Shown in pieces: positions 57,459 to 64,000 of a stretch of DNA of 64,000 bases. The notes beneath the pieces were generated by a model, which saw only the letters and a list, made by a program, of their open reading frames with translations, was not told the DNA's origin and ran no database searches. How positions within the stretch are numbered: position 1 is the stretch's first letter; each line of letters opens with the position of its first letter. Origin of the DNA: CAIOYC01 sp965277345 (GTDB lineage: Bacteria > Pseudomonadota > Alphaproteobacteria > Caulobacterales > Caulobacteraceae). Position numbers and translations under genes: made by a program. The stretch covers positions 1,178,001-1,242,000 of the forward strand of contig CBDICI010000004.1 of NCBI GenBank assembly GCA_965277345.1, read 5' to 3'.

Positions 57459-60400
57459 GCCGGCGCTCCCGTCGGCAGGGCCTCCGGCGAAACGGCGGCC
57501 TCGCGGTCGCCCCGGGACACCAGCAGGTACATCACCGGCGTGGCGATCCGCGACAGCAGGGTCGAGGCGACCAGCCCGCCGATGATGGCGATGGATAGCG
57601 GCGAATACAGGCCGGAATGCTCGAAGGCGAGCGGCAGAAGGCCGAAGATCGCCGTGACGGAGGTCAGCAGCACCGGCAGGAAGCGCACCTCCCCCGCCCG
57701 CTCGATGGCCTCGCGCAGGCCCATGCCGTCCCGCCGCATCTGCTCGGTGAAATCGACCAGCAGGATGGAGTTCTTGATCTCGATGCCGATGAGGGCGATC
57801 ACGCCGATCACGGCGGTAAAGGAGAGGGAGTTGCCCGTCACCCAGAGGGCGGCGATAGCGCCGAAGACGCCGAGCGGGATGATGCCGGCCACGACGATGG
57901 CGGTCTTGAAGCGGCCGAACTCCAGCACCAGTACGGCCATGATGCCGAGCACGGCGGTGATCACCGCCGCGCCCATGCCGGCGAAACTCTCCGACTGCGC
58001 CTCGGCCTGCCCGCCGAGGGAAGAGCCGTAGCCCGGCGGCAAGGCCAGTTCGCGATTGAGCCGGGCGACGGCGTCCCGGGTGACCGCCGAGGTGAGCTTG
58101 CCCGTCTCCACATAGGCGGTGACCGTGACGGCCCGCTCGCGCTGATAGCGTTCGACGCGGGCGGGGCTGGAGGTCAGGGTCGGCGTCGCCACGCTGGCCA
58201 AGGGCGTCGCCTGTCCATTGGCGGTGGGCAGGTAGATGTTCGACAGGGCGGAGAGGTCGTTGCGCTGCTGCATCGGCAGACGCACCCGGACCGGATAGTC
58301 GTCGCCGTCGGCGTCGCGGAAGCGGGCCGCGTCGTCGCCGGACAGGGCCAGCCGGGCCACCCGCCGGGGCGCGCCGGCGGGCACGCCCAGCACGGCGGCC
58401 TTGCCCTCGTCCACACCGAGATCGAGGTCGGTACGGTCCACGCGCAGGGGATTGGAGACGTCGCGCGTGCCGGGCGTGGCGCGCAGGATCTGTTCGGCGC
58501 GGGCGGCCAGCCCCTTCAGCACCTGCAGGTTCTCCCCGGTGAAGCGCACGGCGATGGGCGCCTCCAACGGCGGCCCGTTCTCGAAGGTGACGACGCTGAT
58601 CCTGGGCCCGGGATAGCGGCGAAGGTCCTCGCGGAGCTTGTCCACCAGCCGGTCGCTCTCGCCGGGCGTCCAGTCCTTCAGCGAGACATAGAGCTCACCG
58701 AATGTCGGGTCGGCTTCATGCTGGGTCTGGTTATAGAAGATCTGCGGGTTGCCGCGGCCGAGATTGGCGGCGACCCACTTCACCTCCGGGAGGCGGCGCA
58801 CGCGGTCTTCGGCGAACTTCAGCGCACGGGCGGTCTCGGCCAAGGCCGCACCGTCGGGATTCTCTACCTTGATCAGGAACTGTGGGGTCTCCGCGGCGGG
58901 GAACAGGCTGGTGCCGATGGCCTTGGTCATCGGAACGGTGGTCAGCACGATGAGCAGCATGATCGCGAGCGTCGCCCACGGCGCGGCCATGGCGCGGTGC
59001 AGCAGCGGCCGGTAGCCGCCGTGGATCATGCGATCCACCCGCTGCAGGATGGCGTTGCCCTCCGGGGGCTCGTGCCGGCTCAGCATCCGGCTGGCCAGGA
59101 ACGGCACGATGGTCAGCGACACCACGAACGAGGCGGCGATGGTGCAGAGCACCGTCACCGGCAGCGACTTGATATAGGCCCCCGATCCGCCCGGCAGGGC
59201 CATCAGTGGCAGGAAGGCCAGCATGAGGCAGCCGGTGCAGCCGATCACCGCCAGGGTGATCTGCCCCGCCCCGTTGACGGCGGCGGTAGTGCGGTCCTCG
59301 CCCCCGCGCAGGCGCCGCGAGATATTCTCCACCACCACGATGGAATCGTCCACCAGTAGCCCGAGCGACAGGACGAAGCCGGAGATGGAAAGCTGGTTCA
59401 GGCTGAAGCCCAGCGCCTGCACCAGCGACAGGCCGATCAGCAGGGAAAGCGGGATCGACACCATGACCACCGCCCCGGCGCGCAGGCCGAGCGGCAGGAG
59501 GGTGATCAACACCAGCAGCAGCGCCAGACCGAAATCGCGGAACAGCCGGTCCAGCCGATGCTTGACGTTGTCGGCCTGGAAGAAGCCGCGCTCCAGCCTG
59601 ACCCCGGCGGGCAGGGTCTTCTCGAACTGGTCCAGGCTGGCGTTCACCGCGGTGGAGATCTGCGCGACGTCCGCGTCGTCCTTCTGGGTGGCGGTGACGA
59701 ACAGGGCGCGGTGGCCGTTGAAGCGGGTGACGTGCGAGGGCTCGTCGGAGGCCCAGTTCACCGTGGCCACGTCGCGCACCCGCACGACCTGTCCCGCCTG
59801 CGTGGCGACGGCGATGCCGCCGATGCGGTCGAGATCATGGAAGGCGCCGCCTGACTTGACGCTGAAGCGACGATCGCCCGCATGGACCGTGCCCACCGGC
59901 GTCTCCACCCCGGCGGCGCGCAGGGCGTCGGCGACGGCGGCGGCGGGCAGTTTCAGCTGGCTGAGCTTGGCGAGGTCGAGCGATACCCGCGCCTCGGTCT
60001 GCGGCGCGCCCCAATAGGTGGCCTGGCGGATACCGCCGATGCGGTTGAGCTGGTCGCGCAACCGGTGCGCCACCTTTTCCAGCCGCCGGTCCGGCAGGAT
60101 GTCGGAGCTCAGTGCGACCTGAAAGATGGCCACCTCCGTCGTGCGGCCGCGCTGAACCTCCAGGCGGGTGATGCCGGCGGGCAAGGCGCCGCGCAGGGCG
60201 TTCACCTCGCGCACCACCTGGTCGTAGCGCCGCTCCGGATCGCCGGACCACAGGAACTCCACCCGGACGACGGAGACGCTGTCCACGCTGGTGGAGCGGA
60301 CGGTTTTCACATCGTCCAGTCCGTTGATGGCGTCCTCGATGGGCTTGGCGACCAGCTGCTCCATCTCGGTAGGGGAGGCGCCGGGCAGGACCGCGCGCAC

Positions 60401-60544
60401 CACCATGATCGGCACGGGAAAATGCGGGTCCTCGGCGCGGGGGATGGAGCTGAGGGCGTTCAGCCCCAGTAACGCCAGAAGCAGGAAGGCGACGAGGGTG
60501 AACTGCCAGCGGCGGACGAAGAAGGCGGCCGGGTTGAACCTCAC
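57455..60544 (-). CDS. RND efflux inner membrane transporter
   Basis: A 1029-residue RND permease with two sets of six transmembrane helices and two large periplasmic loops. The proton-relay Asp-Asp pair is in LSLGLLVDDSIVVVENI (helix 4). The second half has IGIEIKNSILLVDF, as in hydrophobe/amphiphile exporters. It begins with AAFFVRRWQFTLVAFLLLALLG, typical of a subgroup of proteobacterial RND pumps with an LSSIPRAEDP segment. The substrate cannot be told. It lies between the adaptor and outer membrane genes with 4-base overlaps on both sides. Confidence 0.93.
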   Translation of the reverse strand: MRFNPAAFFVRRWQFTLVAFLLLALLGLNALSSIPRAEDPHFPVPIMVVRAVLPGASPTEMEQLVAKPIEDAINGLDDVKTVRSTSVDSVSVVRVEFLWSGDPERRYDQVVREVNALRGALPAGITRLEVQRGRTTEVAIFQVALSSDILPDRRLEKVAHRLRDQLNRIGGIRQATYWGAPQTEARVSLDLAKLSQLKLPAAAVADALRAAGVETPVGTVHAGDRRFSVKSGGAFHDLDRIGGIAVATQAGQVVRVRDVATVNWASDEPSHVTRFNGHRALFVTATQKDDADVAQISTAVNASLDQFEKTLPAGVRLERGFFQADNVKHRLDRLFRDFGLALLLVLITLLPLGLRAGAVVMVSIPLSLLIGLSLVQALGFSLNQLSISGFVLSLGLLVDDSIVVVENISRRLRGGEDRTTAAVNGAGQITLAVIGCTGCLMLAFLPLMALPGGSGAYIKSLPVTVLCTIAASFVVSLTIVPFLASRMLSRHEPPEGNAILQRVDRMIHGGYRPLLHRAMAAPWATLAIMLLIVLTTVPMTKAIGTSLFPAAETPQFLIKVENPDGAALAETARALKFAEDRVRRLPEVKWVAANLGRGNPQIFYNQTQHEADPTFGELYVSLKDWTPGESDRLVDKLREDLRRYPGPRISVVTFENGPPLEAPIAVRFTGENLQVLKGLAARAEQILRATPGTRDVSNPLRVDRTDLDLGVDEGKAAVLGVPAGAPRRVARLALSGDDAARFRDADGDDYPVRVRLPMQQRNDLSALSNIYLPTANGQATPLASVATPTLTSSPARVERYQRERAVTVTAYVETGKLTSAVTRDAVARLNRELALPPGYGSSLGGQAEAQSESFAGMGAAVITAVLGIMAVLVLEFGRFKTAIVVAGIIPLGVFGAIAALWVTGNSLSFTAVIGVIALIGIEIKNSILLVDFTEQMRRDGMGLREAIERAGEVRFLPVLLTSVTAIFGLLPLAFEHSGLYSPLSIAIIGGLVASTLLSRIATPVMYLLVSRGDREAAVSPEALPTGAPA

Positions 60545-61647
60545 TTGCCGGCTCCCGCCGAAGGGGTCGGCGCGCCCAGGCTGGCCGGATCCACGACGCT
60601 GACCTTTTCACCGTCGGACACATAGCCCGCGCCGGCGGTGATCACCCGTTCGCCCGGTTGCAGGCCCAGGACCAAAGCGTCGTCGCCGTCGAAGCCGCCG
60701 AAGCCGACGGCCGTGCGCCGCGCGTGCAGGCCGCCATCCAGCCGCAGCACCGCGGCCCGCGCGCCGGAAGCCTCCAGGATCGCCTCGGCCGGCACGCGCA
60801 GATAGGCGGCCGAGCCCCCCGCCGGCGCGGCGGTCTCAAGGCGCAGCGAGCCCAACATGCCGCTGCGCAGGCCAGGCGCGGCGGCGATGGTCGCCTCCAC
60901 CTCCACCTGTCCGCTTTCGACGCGCGCGCGCTGACCGATGCGGGTGATGCGGCCCGCCAGGACTTGGCCCGGCAGGGCGTCGAGACGGACCTGCACGGCC
61001 TGGCCGAGGTGCACCGCCGCCACGTCGCGGTCGGTCAGCGGGACGCGGATCGCCAGGGGGCTGGCGGCGTCGGCCATGGTCAGCACCGGTTGTCCGGCGG
61101 CCAGCACCTCTCCCGCCTGCGCGCTGCGCACCAGCACGACGCCCGAGGCGGGCGCGCGCAGCACCGCCCAGCGGCGGTCGAAGGCGGCGCTGTCATAGGC
61201 GGCCTTCGCGCTGGACAGCGCGGTGCGCTGGTTGTCGAGCTGTTCGCGGCTGATGGCGCCCTTCTCCACCAGGGGGGCGAAGCGTTCCACATCGCGGCGG
61301 GCGCGGTCGAGATCGGCGGCGGCGGCGCGCAGGCGGGCGTCGACACCGGCAGGGTCGAGGGTCGCCACCACCTGGCCCGCGCGCACGTTATCGCCCTCGT
61401 CTACGAAGAGCCGGGTCATCACGCCGGGGATGCGGAAGGACAGGGCGCTTTCCCGCAGACGGCGAAGCGAGCCGGCGGCCTCGATCGTCACCCGGCCGCC
61501 CGGCGCCTGCGCGGCGGCCGCCTGGACCGGGGTCGCGGGGCGATCGTGCACCGCGGGCGCGGAGGACTTGGCGCCGCACCCGGCAAGCGTGCATGTTACG
61601 GCGAGTGTGAAGGCGGCGGCGGTCGCCACGGCTGGAAAACGGACCAC
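60541..61647 (-). CDS. RND efflux periplasmic adaptor lipoprotein (HlyD/MFP family)
   Basis: A 368-residue membrane fusion protein. The signal sequence ends with a lipobox, Thr-Leu-Ala-Gly-Cys, at about residue 24. The lipoyl-like domain has FRIPGVMTRLFVDEGDNVRAGQVVATLDP, the helical hairpin covers about residues 105-160, and the beta-barrel part has RVPLTDRDVAAVHLGQAVQVRLDALPG. It links the RND permease to the outer membrane factor. The start is a GTG at 61647, with AGGAG seven bases upstream. It is divergent from the tetR gene, with about 44 bp of shared control region. Confidence 0.92.
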   Translation of the reverse strand: MVRFPAVATAAAFTLAVTCTLAGCGAKSSAPAVHDRPATPVQAAAAQAPGGRVTIEAAGSLRRLRESALSFRIPGVMTRLFVDEGDNVRAGQVVATLDPAGVDARLRAAAADLDRARRDVERFAPLVEKGAISREQLDNQRTALSSAKAAYDSAAFDRRWAVLRAPASGVVLVRSAQAGEVLAAGQPVLTMADAASPLAIRVPLTDRDVAAVHLGQAVQVRLDALPGQVLAGRITRIGQRARVESGQVEVEATIAAAPGLRSGMLGSLRLETAAPAGGSAAYLRVPAEAILEASGARAAVLRLDGGLHARRTAVGFGGFDGDDALVLGLQPGERVITAGAGYVSDGEKVSVVDPASLGAPTPSAGAGK

Positions 61648-61657
61648 CGAGCATCTC

Positions 61658-61696
61658 CTATCGGTGATAGGTAATCAGTGATAGATCATCGATGAT
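61658..61696. promoter_or_regulatory. Operator region between RND operon and tetR
   Basis: CTATC-GGT-GATAG at 61658-61670 and the perfect palindrome ATCATCGATGAT at 61685-61696 lie in the 44-bp divergent control region, with a further GTGATAG repeat between them. The second palindrome overlaps the tetR start codon. They are the probable binding sites of the TetR protein, which would repress both the pump and itself. Confidence 0.6.
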
Positions 61697-62339
61697 GTCA
61701 AGCTCCATGGAAGCAGGCTCGACCGTGGCGGCCGCCCCGGGCCGTTCCGCCCGCAAGGCCAAGGGCCAGGGCGGCGAGCGGCGCGAAGAGATTCTCGAAC
61801 ACGCCGAGCGTCTGTTCGCCGCACGCGGCGTGCAGAGCGTCTCCACCCGCCATATCGCGGAGGCCGTGGGCATCTCCCAGCCCTCCCTCTACGCCTATTT
61901 CCCCAGGCGATCGGACCTGCTCGACGAGGTCTGCGAGCGCGCGTTCGCAAAGCTGACCTTCAGCGCCGAAGCCAGACTGAGCGATGAGGGCGATCCGGTG
62001 GAGCGGATGATCCGCGTCTACATCCGCTTTGGGCTCGAGCAGCCGGACGCCTATCGCATCGCCTTCATGCTCGAGGGCCTGCACGACCCCACCGAGAAAG
62101 AGGATGCGCCGGACACCCCCGACAAGAAGCCCGGCATCGACGCCTTCGGCGTGCTGCGGCGCACCCTGGCGGCGCGGTTGGGTGCGGACCACCCCGACCT
62201 CGAGGTCGCCTCCCAAAGCCTGTGGGCGGCGATGCATGGACTGGTGTCCCTGCTTCTCGCCCGGTGCGGCTTCCCCTGGGTCGATCGGGATCGGCTGATC
62301 GACTGGCACGTCGCCGCCCTGATGAAGAGCCTTCCATAG
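61692..62339 (+). CDS. TetR-family regulator of the RND pump
   Basis: A 215-residue TetR regulator. After a basic, Ala/Gly-rich leader of about 25 residues comes the helix-turn-helix, EEILEHAERLFAARGVQSVSTRHIAEAVGISQPSLYAYFPRRSDLLDEV, spread across residues 32-80. The C-terminal helical domain has a WHG-like segment. It faces the efflux operon across a short, palindrome-rich region and is the likely repressor of the pump (AcrR-like role). The start may be ATG 61692, 61695 or 61707; the leader makes it hard to decide. Confidence 0.88.
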   Translation: MMSSSMEAGSTVAAAPGRSARKAKGQGGERREEILEHAERLFAARGVQSVSTRHIAEAVGISQPSLYAYFPRRSDLLDEVCERAFAKLTFSAEARLSDEGDPVERMIRVYIRFGLEQPDAYRIAFMLEGLHDPTEKEDAPDTPDKKPGIDAFGVLRRTLAARLGADHPDLEVASQSLWAAMHGLVSLLLARCGFPWVDRDRLIDWHVAALMKSLP

Positions 62340-62371
62340 GCGCCAGCGCCCACCAACACAGACGCCGAAAC

Positions 62372-62448
62372 TGGCGCGCCCGGAACGATTCGAACGTCCG
62401 ACCCTCAGATTCGTAGTCTGATGCTCTATCCAGCTGAGCTACGGGCGC
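62372..62448 (-). tRNA. tRNA-Arg, anticodon ACG
   Basis: On the minus strand the 77 bases fold as a complete cloverleaf. The acceptor stem pairs GCGCCCG with CGGGCGC, the D arm is GCTC...GAGC, the anticodon stem is TCAGA/TCTGA around the loop CTACGAA, and the T arm contains TTCGAAT. The 3' CCA is encoded after discriminator G. The anticodon ACG (position 62414-62412) reads CGT and, as inosine, CGC and CGA codons, as expected for the major bacterial arginine tRNA. Confidence 0.97.
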
Positions 62449-62606
62449 GCACCGCGTCTGGCCGGTCGCCCGGCCGCGGGAGGGGGTGCACATAGCGCCG
62501 TGGGCGGCGGGGTGCAAGCCTTCTTGCTGCGCGCGAAGGCGTCCGCATTCTCTTTCAAGACGGGGCGTAGCTGGTCATGGGGGCGCGGATTCCGGCGGCG
62601 TGCGCC

Positions 62607-63632
62607 TCAGTCGCGCGGAAAGCCGCCGTCGCGCCAGGCGGGGGGACCGCCGGGGCGGGCCCTGGCCTCGAACACCGCGCGGGCGACGGCGCGGGCCAGA
62701 GTGTCGGCAGCGAGGGCGCCGAGGCGGGCGATGGTGTGGTGTTGCGGCTCCTGCAGCAGAGCCTGGGCCGTGGAGAGGGCGAAGACCACGTCGCCGTCGA
62801 AGGGGGCGTGGACCGGGCGCAGCGCCCGCGCCAGGCCGTCCTGGGCCATGATGGCCACGCGCCGCGCCTGCGCGGCGGTCAGCGTCACGTCGGTGGCGAC
62901 AACCGCCAGGGTGGTGTTGGCCCGGGGCTGGGGGTCGATCTTGGCGTGTGGCCATGCGTCGGCGATGACGGGGGCGAGGCAGGGGCCAAGCCCGCCGCAC
63001 TCGCCGCCGATCTCCAAGCCGCCCGCGAAGAAGCGGCCGTCGGCGCCCACCGCCGCGCCGAAGCTGTTCACCGCCGCCAGCGCGCCGACGGTCATGCCGT
63101 CGTGGGTGCGGATGGAGACGGAGCCCACGCCGCCCTGAAAGGCGCCCGCCGCCGCGCCATGGCCCGCGCCGTGGGCGCCGAGCGCGAAGGTCTCGGCCGC
63201 CGCCTCCGCCGCCGCGATCCCGAGCCGGCGATAGGGCGGGTCCATGCCCCACGCCTTGTCGCCGCCGTTGGCGAGATCGAACAGGATAGCGCCCGGCACG
63301 ATCGGAGCGGTCACCTCCACACCGCGGAAGCTAAAGCCCCGCCCCCGCGCGCCGAGCCAGGCGGCGACGCCGTCCGCCGCGGCCAGGCCGTAGACCGAGC
63401 CGCCGGAAAGGGCGATGGCGTCCACCGCCTCCACCATGGTCTCGGGCGCCAGGAGGTCGGTCTCGCGCGTGCCGGGGCCGCCACCGCGCACGTCCACGGC
63501 GCAGATGGCCGGCAGGTCGGCCAGCAGCACGGTGACGCCGGTGGCGACGTGGACGTCGTGCGCCTGCCCAACGCGCAGCCCTGCCACATCGGTGATCAGG
63601 TTGCGGGGGCCGGGTCGGGCGTTATCGGGCAT
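62607..63632 (-). CDS. P1/S58-family (NylC/DmpA-like) self-processing peptidase
   Basis: A 341-residue N-terminal-nucleophile hydrolase of the DmpA fold. The start resembles the family (NLITDVAGLRVGQAHD), followed by VDVRGGGPGTRETDLL, ALSGGSVYGLAAADGVAAWL and AIL-type FDLANGGDKAW. The self-cleavage site is most likely Asn239-Thr240 in PRANTTLAVVATDVTL, which matches the Asn-Thr cleavage point of the nylon oligomer hydrolase NylC; the conserved FDGDVVFALST follows. Members hydrolyse beta-amino-acid or D-amino-acid amides, or nylon oligomers. It is probably cytoplasmic. It is divergent from the gamma-glutamyltransferase gene. Confidence 0.86.
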   Translation of the reverse strand: MPDNARPGPRNLITDVAGLRVGQAHDVHVATGVTVLLADLPAICAVDVRGGGPGTRETDLLAPETMVEAVDAIALSGGSVYGLAAADGVAAWLGARGRGFSFRGVEVTAPIVPGAILFDLANGGDKAWGMDPPYRRLGIAAAEAAAETFALGAHGAGHGAAAGAFQGGVGSVSIRTHDGMTVGALAAVNSFGAAVGADGRFFAGGLEIGGECGGLGPCLAPVIADAWPHAKIDPQPRANTTLAVVATDVTLTAAQARRVAIMAQDGLARALRPVHAPFDGDVVFALSTAQALLQEPQHHTIARLGALAADTLARAVARAVFEARARPGGPPAWRDGGFPRD

Positions 63633-63716
63633 GGGGCGAGTTTCCGTGCCGGGACGCTCTTGTCCAGCCGGGATTTACGGGCCAGATCGGAAGCGCCGCC
63701 GTTCAGGAGCTTATCC

Positions 63717-64000
63717 GTGCCCACCACCCGCCGCCCGTCGCTCGCGTTGTCGTTGGCCCTCGCAGCCCTGGCGCTGGCCTTACCGGCGGACGCGCGGCCG
63801 ATGGCGGCGGTGAAGGCGACCCCGGCGGGAGCGGGCGCGCCGACGACGCAGGGAACCGCCGTCCACGCCATGGTCGCCGCCGCCAATCCGCTGGCGGCGC
63901 AGGCGGGGCTGAACATTCTGAAGCAGGGCGGCTCGGCGGTGGATGCGGCGGTGGCCATCCAGGCGGTGCTGGGCCTGGTGGAACCGCAAAGCTCGGGCCT
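63717..64000 (+). CDS. ggt: Gamma-glutamyltransferase, N-terminal part (cut at window end)
   Basis: The first 94 residues of a gamma-glutamyltranspeptidase-like protein. The signal peptide covers about residues 1-27, followed by MVAAANPLAAQAGLNILKQG, then GGSAVDAAVAIQAVLGLVEPQSSGL, the canonical start of the large subunit. The start is GTG with AGGAG seven bases upstream. The enzyme cleaves gamma-glutamyl amides such as glutathione in the periplasm after self-processing. The catalytic Thr lies outside the window. It is divergent from the P1-peptidase gene, with about 84 bp between them. Confidence 0.9.
   Translation, partial: MPTTRRPSLALSLALAALALALPADARPMAAVKATPAGAGAPTTQGTAVHAMVAAANPLAAQAGLNILKQGGSAVDAAVAIQAVLGLVEPQSSG

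Noticed and set aside
55611..59359. Long plus-strand frames opposite the RND operon
   Set aside because: Low-complexity Gly/Arg/Gln-rich translations; the minus-strand genes are complete RND components.
62449..62606. Possible short gene between tRNA-Arg and the P1 peptidase gene
   Set aside because: No ribosome site or plausible start, and no conserved-looking frame; probably only the tRNA promoter region.
1..64000. CRISPR arrays, prophage or insertion sequence genes
   Set aside because: No regularly spaced direct repeats, phage structural genes or transposase motifs were seen anywhere in the window.

Overview
The window is 64 kb of very GC-rich DNA from an alphaproteobacterium, most likely of the Caulobacterales (Caulobacter/Phenylobacterium type). 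The signs are a SigF-type ECF sigma factor with its NrsF anti-sigma and GTAACC-N16-CGAA promoters, a membrane-anchored cytochrome c, the deacetylase-rppH gene order, several TonB/RND-type envelope genes and ATGA start-stop overlaps throughout. No phage, transposase, rRNA or CRISPR array was seen; one tRNA gene (Arg, anticodon ACG) is present.

1-33 kb is mostly core genome. It opens with the sigF/nrsF locus and a divergent DUF1223 gene (1-2.0 kb), then cysS, a DinG-type helicase, a YibQ-type deacetylase, rppH, an alpha/beta hydrolase, a DUF885 peptidase, pheA, kdsB and a cytochrome c. A leucine/isovalerate degradation cluster follows at 14.2-22.4 kb: isovaleryl-CoA dehydrogenase, both methylcrotonyl-CoA carboxylase subunits, a MaoC hydratase and a CitE-like lyase. 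It is interrupted by a VapC-type toxin-antitoxin pair and by a DUF3667 membrane protein. After AMP nucleosidase comes a PlcP-like metallophosphoesterase plus GT4 glycosyltransferase pair (25.9-27.8 kb), probably for phosphate-starvation lipid remodelling, with a possible Pho box, then a membrane-anchored phosphodiesterase. Two more CoA-ester lyases flank a ThpR phosphodiesterase (31.4-33.9 kb). A repeat of about 690 bp occurs twice in inverted orientation (9.1-9.8 and 29.8-30.5 kb), both times between convergent gene ends.

34-56 kb is the most interesting part: an apparently dedicated uptake and catabolic island for an amide- or peptide-type compound. The left operon encodes a hydroxylysine-kinase-like enzyme, an AGXT2L-type phospho-lyase, a GntR regulator, a GPH-family symporter and a C45 Ntn-hydrolase. 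A leftward unit encodes a TonB receptor and a complete peptide ABC importer. The rightward operon encodes a D-serine dehydratase, a LysR regulator, two cytoplasmic SxxK serine hydrolases and an M81 (MlrC-like) metallopeptidase. A third, exported serine hydrolase (NylB-like) ends the island. Two sets of shared palindromes tie the parts together: TGTGATCAC-type sites 18-20 nt before three start codons, and two CTAAT-N6-ATTAG sites between the TonB receptor and the D-serine dehydratase. The logic seems to be: capture at the outer membrane, import of the intact compound, cytoplasmic hydrolysis of amide bonds, then beta-elimination of D-serine-like and phosphorylated amino-alcohol products. The substrate is unknown.

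56-64 kb carries a tripartite RND efflux operon with a divergent TetR gene, the tRNA-Arg gene, a P1/S58 (NylC-like) peptidase and the start of a gamma-glutamyltransferase.
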